Source: Apostichopus californicus (lineage: Eukaryota > Echinodermata > Holothuroidea > Aspidochirotida > Stichopodidae). Taken from it: a stretch of 36,155 nucleotides of DNA. A model generated the notes under the pieces. It saw nothing but the letters and a program-made list of their open reading frames with translations, did no database searches and was not told the DNA's origin. Both the position numbers and the translations under genes were made by a program. The stretch covers positions 1 to 36,155 of the forward strand of contig JAIPMN010001102.1 of NCBI GenBank assembly GCA_020650975.1, given 5' to 3'. Below, piece by piece: positions 25,520 to 36,141 of the stretch. The first letter of the stretch is position 1. Every line of letters begins with the position of its first letter.

Positions 25520-26317
25520 AACATGTACCTTTACCCTCATTGAAACCCTAAACTAGTTTCTGCATGCAATTAGTACATTGACAGAAAGAACCTTGGCACC
25601 GTGAGGTCATTCCAACATATATACATCTAATAGCGATTTGATAAGTGACAAAACCAAATACGGTTTAAATATTAGACAGAAGGATCCTGAATAAAGTATT
25701 CGTCATTAGCAAGGTACCCAGGAAGAGCTCGGAGAGTGGGTGCTGACCCTGACTCTCTGAATGGGTGCTTGACCTACAGAAGGAAGAGGGACTTGGCAAA
25801 GGCTCTAAATTAAAAGCACCAAGCCTTCAAACAGTTTTCCCAGGGTTCAGATGACATCCAGCTAACCTTTCACTGCCAGTACTTTTTTTTCTGATTAAAA
25901 AAAGAAGGGCATGTTACACCAACTTGGAACTACATCATACTGTCAAAGCCAATAAAATCATACTGTTGGGCTACTGTCCAATGTTGTAGTTTATAGTATT
26001 ATTACATGAACTAGAAGTTTTTTAGTAATTTTACCACTGAATGAAATACCTCCACCCTCGTTTTCTTTATCACAGAAATATTAATGGGCACAAAATTGTT
26101 GTAAGCAGGTTCCAAGAGAAATTTGAGAAGCTGAAAAATCATCCTGACCCTCCTTCCGTGTTATTCAGTAGGACTGGAAGTAAGCCAAATACACTCTTCA
26201 ACCATTTCAACATGACTCATTCTATTTTCTTTTCCTCTTTAAACTTGACCGACTCCATGATTCATTACTCCTGCGTCGTTGAAAATCTCTTCCCCTTCAG
26301 ATACACATGTTCACATA

Positions 26318-26332
26318 GTACGTACGTACGTA
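26318..26332. repeat. (GTAC)n palindromic microsatellite
   Basis: GTACGTACGTACGTA, self-complementary. Confidence 0.9.
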
Positions 26333-28533
26333 TTCCATGAATTTTAAAGTTCAGAAATAGATAAAAAAAATAAAAAAACTTTCCACCATATGATGCGTTA
26401 GTAGCTTAGCAACCGTTCTGTTTGAACCTCTGTTGTTGTATGCAGTATAACAGGCAGCTCCAGTGGTAAGTTAATTCATCACTAATACATTCGAATAAAG
26501 TTGCCCCACAGCATGCATGGTGGCGAACAGTTGTTGTTGCAAATTTTATAACGTGGAGTTTTAGCTTTGCGAGAAGGCCAACGCAGAGAAAATTAATACT
26601 GTAGTAGCCTATTCAAAATGTTTAGGTCATTGTCAAATGACTCATGGAGGAGCTGCTGTATTGATGGAAAAAAGTAGATCATAATTTAGGGATATGTATA
26701 TACATCAATGCCATTCATGAAGCCTTCAAATTATTCGTCTGTCGAGTAATTCGATAAATTCTAATAAACAATGTCTGGCATGTTTGTGTGTAATGAGTGC
26801 ATCAAGGACAAATATTCTGCTAGTGTTAATGGCACTATTGGGCCATTTTATGCAACATATATACATGGACATGTTCTATACAGTATGTCAATTGCTGTTA
26901 ATTTGTGGATGTTATAGCAATTAAGAAATACGAAGAGAGAGAGGGGACATTGTGGACTTTTCATGATAACTGTTTTTTCAGCGAAATTCTTTTGATGGAC
27001 TTGAAATCAAATATATTCATTTGAACAATTTGTTGAAAAAGCCAACTGCTTTAAGTAGTGATGCCATACAAAAGACTGCAGAGGTTCTTTGAATACATAC
27101 TTTGACGCGCTATGATGTCACATTCTGAATGTGAGTTATCTAGAGGACAGCAACAAAACTTACTAATTCCATATGCGTGCACAAATAGGCAAAACCCTTC
27201 ATAAATGCACATGTGTGCCTATATGCATGCTATATAATTTTCAACCCCTGAAAACACACATAGTAGTAGTAATGACATCATACTCTCCATACAGTGATTA
27301 TTGTGCCTGCTATTTGGACCCGTCCCCAGCATGTGTCTGAACTATACAGAGTGTGCCTGATACAAAAACAGCACAAAAAACTGGCTCATATTTGTCACGA
27401 TATCCAGTACACCGTACACATTGGTCCCACCCAAACGTCTCCCACGCTGATCGACCTAGAAGCACCTCCAAACCATTGCGATCCCCAATGTAATTCACAC
27501 CTTGTGGGAGAATCTTGGAACTTTTTCTAACCCAGATTTTCGCACGCTTTCGATTACACACAAATGTGAGACAAACTTGTCTCGACCTAGAAGAATAAGG
27601 TAGAGACTAGAAATTTGTCTGAAATGGTGACGAGTACTGTACGGGATCTATCAAAATTGCTTGTGGAAGGTGGGCGGGCGACTTATTATTAAAGGTGCAA
27701 ATCTCAATGATTTTAATACTCCCAGATGTTCACACTTTTTGCTTATAATATTTCAAGGAACAAAGTGTAGATAGAGATATAAGTAAGCAAGAAAAGACTG
27801 TCTGAATTCTGAGGTACAATGATGAATATAATGATACAAACTGGCATGATGCTATCAAAGAGGATTTGAGTGTGAACAGCCATCACCAATAAACTTGTCA
27901 TATTGAAGAGCAAACTTCCACAGACTTTTTTATTTTTAAATGGTAGCCTGGAAACAGTTTCTGATAGTGAGAGCATGTTTATCAAACATAGGAACCCTCT
28001 GACATTGCTGATTTAAAATACTTGTGCAGCACATTATTGGCATTTTAGTAAGACTTCCTCCCATTATGTCTGGCTGTAGGCTGTTCAATGGATTGGGTTA
28101 TATGCATGCTGTCAATCCCACTAAAGTCACATGCGAATCTTTACACATAGATACACCTTGATCTTACTAAGCCATCAATGCCACATCTTGGTATTAGTAG
28201 TTACAATTTAGAGCTACTCCTAACAAGCAAGTTATTAGCCCAGATAAACCCAATACACAAGTATTTTTTTTATAGTTTTTATATCCCACACATACTTTAC
28301 AAAATGTAATGTGAATTCTCTCAATGGCTAAAAAAAATGGCTTTGAATCATATTTTATCATATTTTATCCAACTTGTGGTATTGTGATGATGATGATGAT
28401 TTTAATTAAGTACAGAATAGATATAGATGTTTTCTATTACAGTATCTCTCTCCCTCCTGTAACCATTCTAAATGGTACCATCCACCAGCCTGTTGCTCAG
28501 GTCAATTCAAAATACAGCTGTAAAGATCCACCA

Positions 28534-28542
28534 CCCCCCCCC
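28534..28542. repeat. Poly-C (9)
   Basis: A C run within CCACC…TCCCC. Confidence 0.9.
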
Positions 28543-30940
28543 TCCCCAATCATCATTGCTGGTTCAAGTTCAAGTCAACTGGATTTTTCAACAATAATAA
28601 CAAGTGAAAACATTATTTCCAAATACAGACATCATCTATGTAAAACGTGGCACATGTTCTAGAATACTTGTGAATATTGTATGTGCAGTGTCTTACTCTT
28701 TGTGCAATGTTCAGGGTCACCAATCTCAAAATGGTACATACTATGCTGAACTGATGATTCCAAACAGCCTGGTTCTTTGTTCACACTAATTAAACTATGT
28801 ATGTGAGCAAGCCACTTTAATTTAATAGATATTGCAGGCTGTGTAGGGCAGAGTCAAATATGCAGCCAATAATTAATTACCCCCACAAAAAAGACCATAC
28901 CAGACCAGTCTTTGTGTTGTCCTCCAAAAGGGTCATGAATAATTCATAAGCAATCAAAGGGTGTAGACTACTAATGTGTAATTACTCATTTGATGAGTGA
29001 CACATGTAACACTAATCAGGGACACGCCAGTGAGTATATATCACAGCTTTAATGCATGACACGATGAAAAGAGTGACTAAAACAATGTTTGTAATTTGTA
29101 TCATTGATTAACTAAAATCTTGAAAGAAAGACCAAATGAAACAGACCTATACTGTACCTTAATGAAAGGTTTAATTTGAAGTAAACTTGATCAGTTGTTA
29201 GACACAGTGATTTAAAAATGTCACTCCATATGCTTTATACAAGAATTTATAACCATATATATATCCTTTTGCTCTGCATTAATAAACCACTGAACCATTC
29301 CACCCACACCTGTGTGTGGGTTGCAAGAATTTAGCAAACAAACAGATGTAAACAACTTTTGATGCTAAGCAGAATAAATTCCAGGTACCTTGCTCATAGC
29401 TAATGAACCCTAACCTATGGTAGACTGTACTGCAACTGACATTGTATGGGGAGAATTTGATGGCTAACAGAGTAGAACAAATAACTATCTGGGTCCAAAG
29501 TATCCATGGATGCTTACATCTAGTTCCATTTATATTTAAGGACTTGACCAAACAAAAGCAACATTTAACATGTTTATCCAACAGACATGAGATATATCGT
29601 CTGGCATTTTCACAGTTACAACTGCAGCCATATTTGGGAAATTCAATATTACATGACAGGCCAATATCACAGGCAAAGAAAAGGGCTACAATATTATGTA
29701 CAATAAAGTACACCGTACAAAGCAAAATTTATGCACATATAATCGCACAATTTTCTGGCCAAAAGTAACCTTTATTTTAAAAGAATTGAAGCAGTATAAG
29801 CACTATCTTGTTTTGTGTTCCTTCATAGCCAACACGATCATTATTTTCTTGTTATCCATACATGATCTCAAACAGTGCTCTTGTGATGGAGATTTAACTT
29901 TTCAGTCAACTTACTATTGACAAAACACAGGATACTGAATAATATCGATTGATAGACAGAAGATTGAGGGATTCATGCCACAACAATCAATGATAAGTTA
30001 TCTTGAAACAATTTTTGTACTTTATCTGACAATAGCCATATAAAACCAATGAAGAGCATTTTGGGTGCCCTGAAAGCTATGTTCTGCATTGAATTTTCCT
30101 CCATCAGGTGGTACCCCACACTATTAATGGGATGATTGGGGATCTGTCTGAAAGCAAAATTCGTTCCAGCAGTTCACCAGGATGGCAGGAGCAGTGTTAC
30201 ACAAAGTCATAAACACTTGTAAGTGTAACACTGAAACACTGCATTAAATATTGTGGGATACAAAAATTGTTGGTACTTGAGTAAATGTTTAACAGCTTAC
30301 AGTATTAAGATAGCCAAATGCTTGCACACAACTGAAAATCATGAAATTGAGGAGCAGCCTTATCCAGCTATGCATCAATTTAGTAAAACATTACCTTGGT
30401 AAGAATGATGACAAGTTTCAACTCAACACAATGTAAATTTTTAAGTCTAAGTGCTCTAGAAAATGTTCCAGCATTAGTGTAATATTATACAATAATACAA
30501 CCAATATAAGGGAACGATTAACCTTGAACCCTAATGCCAAGAGCTGTATACCATGATGGAACTAACTGAAACTTTAACTTTCTGAACATGGAAGTTCTGA
30601 CTGAAAGAGATTTTACTACTGAAAGTCCAGCGTTAACGCACAATTGACACATGTATGACTACATGAACTTGTGTAAATGCGTCTCCAGGGATAACAATTG
30701 GATCAACTCCTTGTAACTGGTTGTATAGTGGTGGGTTCTGGATCCCTTACCTAGGCTGGGGAGGCTATATCATGCAATAGAACAAACCATGTACAACTTA
30801 TACCACTACCAGCCTACACACATTTGAATAAAGCCTAATGCCATGATGTTGCTCTTATCCCTACTGAACAATAGCCCAAATAGGTATTCTCAACATGTAA
30901 AATTACTGATAAACAACAGATACCATATGCCTCAGCCTAA

Positions 30941-31634
30941 CTAGGCCTATAGCTGGTAGGCAGTAATGGTGGGATGAACCTTGAAGTTGTACAGGCCCCA
31001 AGGTCAAGCTAGACTGGGCCTACCTACAAACTTCTTGTACTAACGACAGATTCCAGTAGTTAAGTTAGGTTATCGCCATCATGCTTTGAGTTTTGTGTGC
31101 TGGAACAAGCAGTCGGCTAGGCTTAACCTTTTACCTCAAATTGAAAAGGTAGCCTAGGCGGTTGGGTTTCATGTCATGATTGGAAGTAGGCTAACCACTC
31201 TTATTGTCTAATTTAAACTGGGATCTAGCCTACATTGAGCCTTGTAAGTTGTTATCAAGTGAAAGTCATAGCCTAGGCCTATAGGCCTACTTTGCATCCT
31301 TCTCCTTAGCTGTAACTTGAGGTCCTACCTACCCCAACTTTGGCTAGACTAAGTTAGGCCTAACAAACTACATTTAACTGATTTGCTACCTAGGCCCTTT
31401 GCCTAGGCTACAGTCAGACTTAAACAGGATAACGTTAGCCTTAAGAGTAAATAACTTTAGGCTAGTCATGCATATTGTAGTTAACTTGTTGTTAACTTGT
31501 AGTTAAGTTGCTCACTTTGGGGAACTGGACGTGTTAAAATCTTCAGAATAATAAACCATGCCGATAATTAAATACAATTTTCTGCCGCAAACCGAGGCAA
31601 GGCCTAACGTTAGTTTTACATATAGGCCTAGGCT
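30941..31634. repeat. Cluster of TAGGCCTA / GCCTAGGC motifs at the 5' end of intron 1
   Basis: About ten related motifs fall in 0.7 kb, among them CTAGGCCTAT (30941), GGCTAGGCT (31115), AGCCTAGGCG (31151), GCCTAGGCCTATAGGCCTAC (31271), the perfect palindrome GTTAGGCCTAAC (31353-31364), CCTAGGCCC (31389), GCCTAGGCT (31401) and TATAGGCCTAGGCTAT (31621). The motif is sparse elsewhere in the window. The cluster ends about 20 bp inside the intron from the KLF donor. Function unknown; such motifs are, to my knowledge, common background in some marine invertebrate genomes. Confidence 0.7.
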
Positions 31635-31651
31635 ATGCAGCCTGAGCATAC

Positions 31652-31753
31652 CTGATGCCACGATTCTTCGAGTGAAGGTTTAGCCGAAAAACAACCAGTC
31701 TCGTGCAATATTTTCAGCTCATTGAAAATCCCTCCACAAGGTAAGAAATCCAT
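31652..31753 (-). CDS. klf6/7: First coding exon of a KLF6/KLF7-type Kruppel-like transcription factor (partial gene)
   Basis: Reading the minus strand from the ATG at 31753-31751 gives 34 codons: [20 protein letters not shown], then [14 protein letters not shown]. The next bases are GTATGC, so the exon ends in CAG followed by a GT donor in phase 0. Vertebrate KLF6 and KLF7 start with MDVL, carry an IFxEL..H.TGYFSAxPSLEExWQQ block, and have this block end at residue 34, as here. About two thirds of residues agree with the human KLF6 N-terminus as I recall it. The start context is strong (A at -3, G at +4). In the family this segment begins the acidic activation region of a nuclear GC/CACCC-box-binding activator, and three C-terminal C2H2 fingers bind DNA. 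The rest of the activation region and the fingers were not found here and should lie beyond the left edge. A conserved Tyr is Cys at residue 21. Invertebrates usually have one KLF6/7 gene (Drosophila luna), so KLF6 versus KLF7 cannot be decided. Confidence 0.93.
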
Positions 31754-31980
31754 GATTCTCTTCCTATGTATTCAGGACAAAATCACGGGATTCAAAGAGA
31801 TATTAGATGCAAATTACAAGAAACTTGATGGGAATGTGTTAGTTAATTGTAGCAGCCGAAAGCCACAGAACAGCACAGTGTTTTCATAGCTGTTCAAAGC
31901 TAAGTTAGACCACAACAAGGTACCTTGTCTTGGTCGAGTATTCCACACACAAAAATACACATGCCAAAACCCGGAAGAAT
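31754..31980 (-). other. Proposed 5' leader of the KLF6/7 transcript, with two uORFs
   Basis: If transcription starts at the initiator-like A at 31980, the leader is about 227 nt. It contains two upstream ATGs, each with its own stop before the main ATG: 31962-31900 (20 codons then TAG) and 31887-31843 (14 codons then TAA). Neither overlaps the KLF start. A possible acceptor (…TACATAG at about 31764) lies just before the ATG, so the leader could instead be spliced to an exon further upstream. The leader extent is inferred from motifs only. Confidence 0.4.
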
Positions 31981-32023
31981 GGGATATGCATAATCATTAG
32001 GCAAGTACTATATAGCCAATTGG
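31980..32023 (-). promoter_or_regulatory. Candidate core promoter of KLF6/7: CCAATTGG, CTATATAG and initiator
   Basis: On the minus strand CCAATTGG (32023-32016) is followed directly by CTATATAG (32015-32008). About 32 bp further on comes CCATTCT, which fits the initiator pattern YYANWYY with its A at 31980. The TATA-to-initiator spacing is close to the usual 30 bp and the start would be about 227 bp upstream of the KLF ATG. The CCAAT box directly beside the TATA is unusual, since it normally lies further upstream. Such motifs occur by chance in AT-rich DNA, so this is a motif-based prediction. Confidence 0.4.
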
Positions 32024-32131
32024 AGCAGTCTGTTGCTCATGCATTTTCATGTTTCGTCAGAGCTAATCTAAGCACCAATAGCTATCGCCGTACATTTACT
32101 CCAGGGGTTATCCAAAAGACAGATCGATCTG

Positions 32132-32136
32132 ATTGG
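32132..32136 (-). promoter_or_regulatory. CCAAT box (minus orientation)
   Basis: The plus strand reads GATTGGTTAA here, giving TTAACCAATC on the KLF strand. It lies about 150 bp upstream of the proposed start, within the range where NF-Y boxes are common. A five-base core alone is weak evidence; its position between the CArG box and the TATA box supports it. Confidence 0.3.
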
Positions 32137-32158
32137 TTAAAGTTTCTTTCAGCCATAT

Positions 32159-32168
32159 CCTTATATGG
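32159..32168 (-). promoter_or_regulatory. Perfect CArG box (SRF site)
   Basis: The minus strand reads CCATATAAGG, an exact CC(A/T)6GG serum response element core. It is about 180 bp upstream of the proposed start and about 400 bp upstream of the KLF ATG. Vertebrate KLF6 behaves as a serum- and stress-inducible early gene, so an SRF site would fit. The same bases contain TATAAG and could instead act as a TATA element. Confidence 0.45.
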
Positions 32169-32470
32169 TTAATAACTCGTTATTATGATTCATGAATCAC
32201 ATATTTGTCTGTGAGTACAGAATGGTCGAAGTAATAAACTATACGTGACCTATAGTGCCTATACTATCCGCCTACGCACAAATATTCCCATCAACTAATT
32301 CTTTATCCTATCCTCCGTAATGAAAACTCCAGGCCAGGGCTCAAAAAGACCCTGGTGTATGCACGATGTTCCACAACAGCTGTGAAGAGATAAGGTGAAC
32401 AAACTTTCTGTGTAGGTTGACTCTTTTCCTGTTTACGCCAAATGCAATTCTTAGTTAAATACTTAAAAAC

Positions 32471-32491
32471 TTGTGTGTGTGTTTTTTTTTT
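32471..32491. repeat. (TG)n joined to poly-T
   Basis: TTGTGTGTGTG followed by ten T, upstream of the proposed promoter. Confidence 0.9.
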
Positions 32492-33826
32492 GTAGTATTT
32501 ATTATATTTCACAGTAAACGAATTCGCGAGTTTTCGTTTAGAATTCAGTTAGCAAACCAGATTTCTAAAACTTTTTTAAGACTGAATCAAAAGGTTGCCT
32601 TCATAAATTACTAATGGAAAACTTGCTCTATGTGGAACCTACAGAAAGGATAATGGGAGGGGCCGTAGAACACACAACGCTGTGCCAGAGGTGTCGAGAA
32701 CCAGGGACAATTATGTCACTGAGGCAAAATTTTGTAGGCCTACTCATCCTGAAAATTAGAATACATTATTTTTTTGTATCCCATATCTTCCCGGTACCCT
32801 AATGCCCCTCCCCTCACCCTTTTTTTCTCGTCGTGCCCTTTGCGGTGCCAAACGAATCAAATGATACCTAAGCTATATTGGTAGGAAAAGCATGGTGCAA
32901 CTTTAAATGTTAAGCTAAAAAATGTTCGTCTAGGAATGGCTACTTAAGGGACCCATGGAGCTATAAACTGAGGGACCTAACCATCACGTATCCTCTGGGT
33001 GATTACAAGTAACTTGTTTCGCCTTCGTTTAATTAATACTTTCAATTCGCTATTCATTCAACAAGAAACACGTTACGTGCAGTAATTTGTATGTTCATGT
33101 TTGCCTTATTTACACCGACGATCTTCTTTCCCGGAGGGAATGAAAAAAAAGACCTAGTGATGCGACCAAGTTTCACGCGTGGCAACTACATACGTCCCAC
33201 ACTGATGTCCTGCATGGTATACTTACTAGACAGAGAGTAGAGATTTGGCGCCACACAGAGAAGGAATTTCATTCTCCAACCAGGTGTCAAAAATCGACAA
33301 GACGCCTGCACACCGCAAAATGTTCGCATCCGAACCGTTGTTCGTAAATTGCAATTGACTGAGAGAGGAGGGTAAGATGGCATACCAATAATGTCTAATA
33401 CCGTTAATTGAAAGGTTGGCACATCAATGGATAGGTAAGGCTTTTGCGAGTTTGAACATGGAATCACAGATATAGACACATGCAGTCCGACTTGCTAAGA
33501 GCGATTCGTGTCGAACCTTATTATTATTGGCGTAACTCTCTGCAAAAAGTTACAACATCCCTGCATGATAACAGTTTTTAAATATGCTCTGTTCCAAACA
33601 ACATCAACAACAAAAAATATCATACATTTTAAGCGTTGACAGTCGGGGTCTGTCACTTATCTTTCCTTCCTTCTTGTTGTGTATTTAAAATAGATGGCGC
33701 ACTCCAGATACGTCTCTTACGGACGGAGGTGATTGCGAATAACTTAGAAAGTGTATTTGTATAAGTCTACTTCCAACCCCAATCTCCCACACATCTTTAC
33801 CCATCCTTACTCTTACCTCTCTTATC

Positions 33827-33872
33827 CACACCCCAGTCACCCACCCCAATCACCCACCCCAATCACCCCTCC
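33827..33872. repeat. C-rich tandem repeat, about three copies of 13 bp
   Basis: The unit CCCACCCCAATCA recurs with small changes inside a longer C-rich, G-poor stretch (about 33774-33892). Confidence 0.85.
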
Positions 33873-34783
33873 ACACATTTCCTGATCCCCTATACCTTTC
33901 TAACTTGTTTGTATCCTCATGCATGGGGTGAGTATACATTATACGCAATGTGGGTGATTGCATTTAACTATTTGCTCTATGAATGGAAGTGGGAGGGGGG
34001 AGGGGAAGAACCAAACACAAGATGACCATCAACTGTAAACATTCCGTCCCGTCACTCCGTAGTCTGTACCGATCAGTAAACAAATCAACTTTAAAACAGT
34101 AAAAACACAGACTTATTCAAAAGTTTGACGTAGCTGATAAGTTGTCAAAATGTTTGGAATATACAAATATACAAACAAAGTTCTTTGTCCACAAGACGTT
34201 TACTATAGTAACTTATACAGATTTTTATCACATAAACAAATTGTAGTCGGCTATTAAGTCTGCAGGTTTTATCTTTAGGATGGCGCTGTTGCAGGACTCA
34301 TCAACGCAGAAACCGATGTACGGTTCGTCTATGCTTTTAAGTTTTTTTAAAAAGTCGTTTAGGTGGTTGGTTATCCCGGTCGTCAAATCTACATAATAAT
34401 TACACAAAATAGCATTGCATCAATACTCCCATCTTTTTCTCTTATGTTTCTTTCTTTTTGTCCAAAGCGAATATTTCTTGTTGGATAACACTAACCAGTA
34501 TCAAACAATATGTCAAACCTGCAAGATTGGTACGTATGGGTACGGAAAACGCAAACATGAAAAACCGAAAAAGGTAGCAAAAATTTGACGAACGATTCAT
34601 GATTGTTACAATCAAATGTGCGATGAAGGAATTATCTCACACTCTGACCAGGTATTATGACCAGGCGGCGTGTGGAAGATGACTGTATGACGGGCACCTA
34701 GGCATTTGCCATACGTCCGTCCATCGATGTATAGTTATAAAGGGGTCGCAAGTTCGAGATCTGTTTATATGTTTAATACTTAC

Positions 34784-35064
34784 CTGGGACCTATAAAGTT
34801 ACCGCTTAATATCATTTCAACGCTTTCTCTGCCACAATACCGTTGCCTGGCTTAGGACAAAACTGCTGATATAGGTCATTTCCCCCTCTCTTCTTGATTG
34901 CATTCAATGGATTTCTTTCTATAGTTGCTAAAAGCGACCCACATTTTCTGCAAATACAGAGTAATCGAAACGACATTCTACGGTGGCGGCCTCGACGAAT
35001 TAATATAATACGGCCCTGGTTAATATCAACGAGGTTGCCATGTTTGTATCGCAATACTGACTGC
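34784..35064 (-). other. Candidate exon upstream of KLF6/7 (weak)
   Basis: On the minus strand a good acceptor (branch-like CTGAT, then TTTGACAG|GCAGTC) at 35065 and a consensus donor (CCCAG|GTAAGTATT) at 34784/34783 bracket 281 nt. A frame from the acceptor stays open for about 85 codons and ends in TGA at 34811-34809, 25 bases before the donor. It includes KHGNLVDINQGRIILIRRG and a CRKCG pair of cysteines. I do not recognise a domain with confidence. It may be the end of a decayed or unrelated coding segment, a non-coding upstream exon of KLF6/7, or chance. Confidence 0.25.
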
Positions 35065-35613
35065 CTGTCAAATCAGTTAAACCATTTTCATGTTAGCAAA
35101 GGTGATGTTATCTTTCAAATGAAGTGAACATTCAACATACAGGGTTTCTTTTTTTTTAACCAAGAAGTCCAAAAAAACCAAACAAAAAAAGATACGAAAA
35201 TAAAAGTTAAACACTAATCACCGGTGAAAGATTAGGCAAAGAGTAGGATAAATGAAGAAACTTTTGGAGATGGTGCACAACAGATGGACAGATAGATTGA
35301 TTAGATCAGGGGGTTCCATAACAACTCCCTGATTATATAGAACAGCCGGCTCCAAACGGTAAAGAACTGGTGACCTCACTACATTACATGATGACTGTGG
35401 CTGCATGGACAACGAGTAGAAAAAAGATGGCGCTACATCAGTATTATGCAAAAGGCGCCAAATTGTCGGTATATAAGATCAGCGTATGGTCACCGTGTTT
35501 CGCGTAACACGTGCACCAAGTTTGATATCGAAGAGTTTGAAAACATGCCTCACTGACAATACCTTACTTCCTCATATCGTCATACCAGCAATGTTTAGTT
35601 TACATATTCAGAA

Positions 35614-35637
35614 TGCGTGCGTGCGTTTGTGTGTGTA
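35614..35637. repeat. (GTGC)n then (TG)n microsatellite
   Basis: ATGCGTGCGTGCGTTTGTGTG and a few more TG. Confidence 0.9.
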
Positions 35638-35707
35638 GTTCTTTGTTTCCCTTGCATGCACTCTTTGACATACCAGTCTAGTTTACATATATACTGTGTG
35701 ATGGGAA

Positions 35708-35719
35708 GGGGGGGGGGGG
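35708..35719. repeat. Poly-G (12)
   Basis: A G run preceded by GGGAA and followed by CATGGGACAGG. Confidence 0.95.
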
Positions 35720-36141
35720 CATGGGACAGGAACTGGTCCCCTGAGTAAGAACGGTTGAGCCACAATGTTCTAAATGATGTTTCCATGCTCTGTTAACATA
35801 ATAGTATTTCCATTACATTTATTACAGATTCCGGTTTACAAAATTGATAAACTTTATTCTACACGATATGTCTGTTCACATTTTGATATCGAATATGCAC
35901 AGGAAATACACGTGTATATATTTGGGTGGTTAGTTGGGATTATACGTCTCACGTGGACTTAGATATAACCTCATATAGAGACATGCTAATGAAACTTTGC
36001 CAAGGTAAACGGTAAAACATTACTTGAATATACTCAGGAATTAAAGGCATCTATTGTTAAGATATCATACGCCTATAAAGGAACTAACATATACACTTAG
36101 AGGCAAAACTTCCGACAATAGGCACACAAACATAACACTCA

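Larger units (their letters stand above)
24091..30940. other. Non-coding stretch of proposed intron
   Basis: Contains the 38 bp minisatellite and simple repeats. Two spots have overlapping open frames on both strands (27294-27561 and 29279-29768). The 148-codon minus frame at 29279-29725 is the longest outside repeats, but is near what chance gives in this much AT-rich sequence. Confidence 0.55.
1..31651 (-). other. Proposed first intron of the KLF6/7 gene (3' end outside window)
   Basis: The intron opens at 31651 with the donor CAG|GTATGC. To the left I saw no minus-strand continuation of the KLF6/7 activation region (expected to begin like TCLELERYL) and no C2H2 linker or zinc-finger exon (HTGEKPY-type). 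No minus-strand open frame to the left matches any part of the family. The simplest reading is that intron 1 runs off the left edge and is longer than 31.6 kb. KLF7 in vertebrates also has a very long first intron, while KLF6 is compact. The call is inference from absence: a short or diverged exon could have been missed, and an unrelated nested gene is not excluded. Confidence 0.6.

Noticed and set aside
31735..31748. Plus-strand donor-like CACAAGGTAAGAAA
   Set aside because: It is the antisense of KLF codons 3-6 at the start of exon 1, which are better supported.
31930..32172. 80-codon plus-strand open frame over the promoter
   Set aside because: It runs antisense to the proposed KLF6/7 promoter and leader and has no domain or splice support.
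34741..34770. GGTCGCAAGTTCGAGATC, resembling a tRNA T-arm
   Set aside because: No matching T-stem, anticodon arm or acceptor stem surrounds it.
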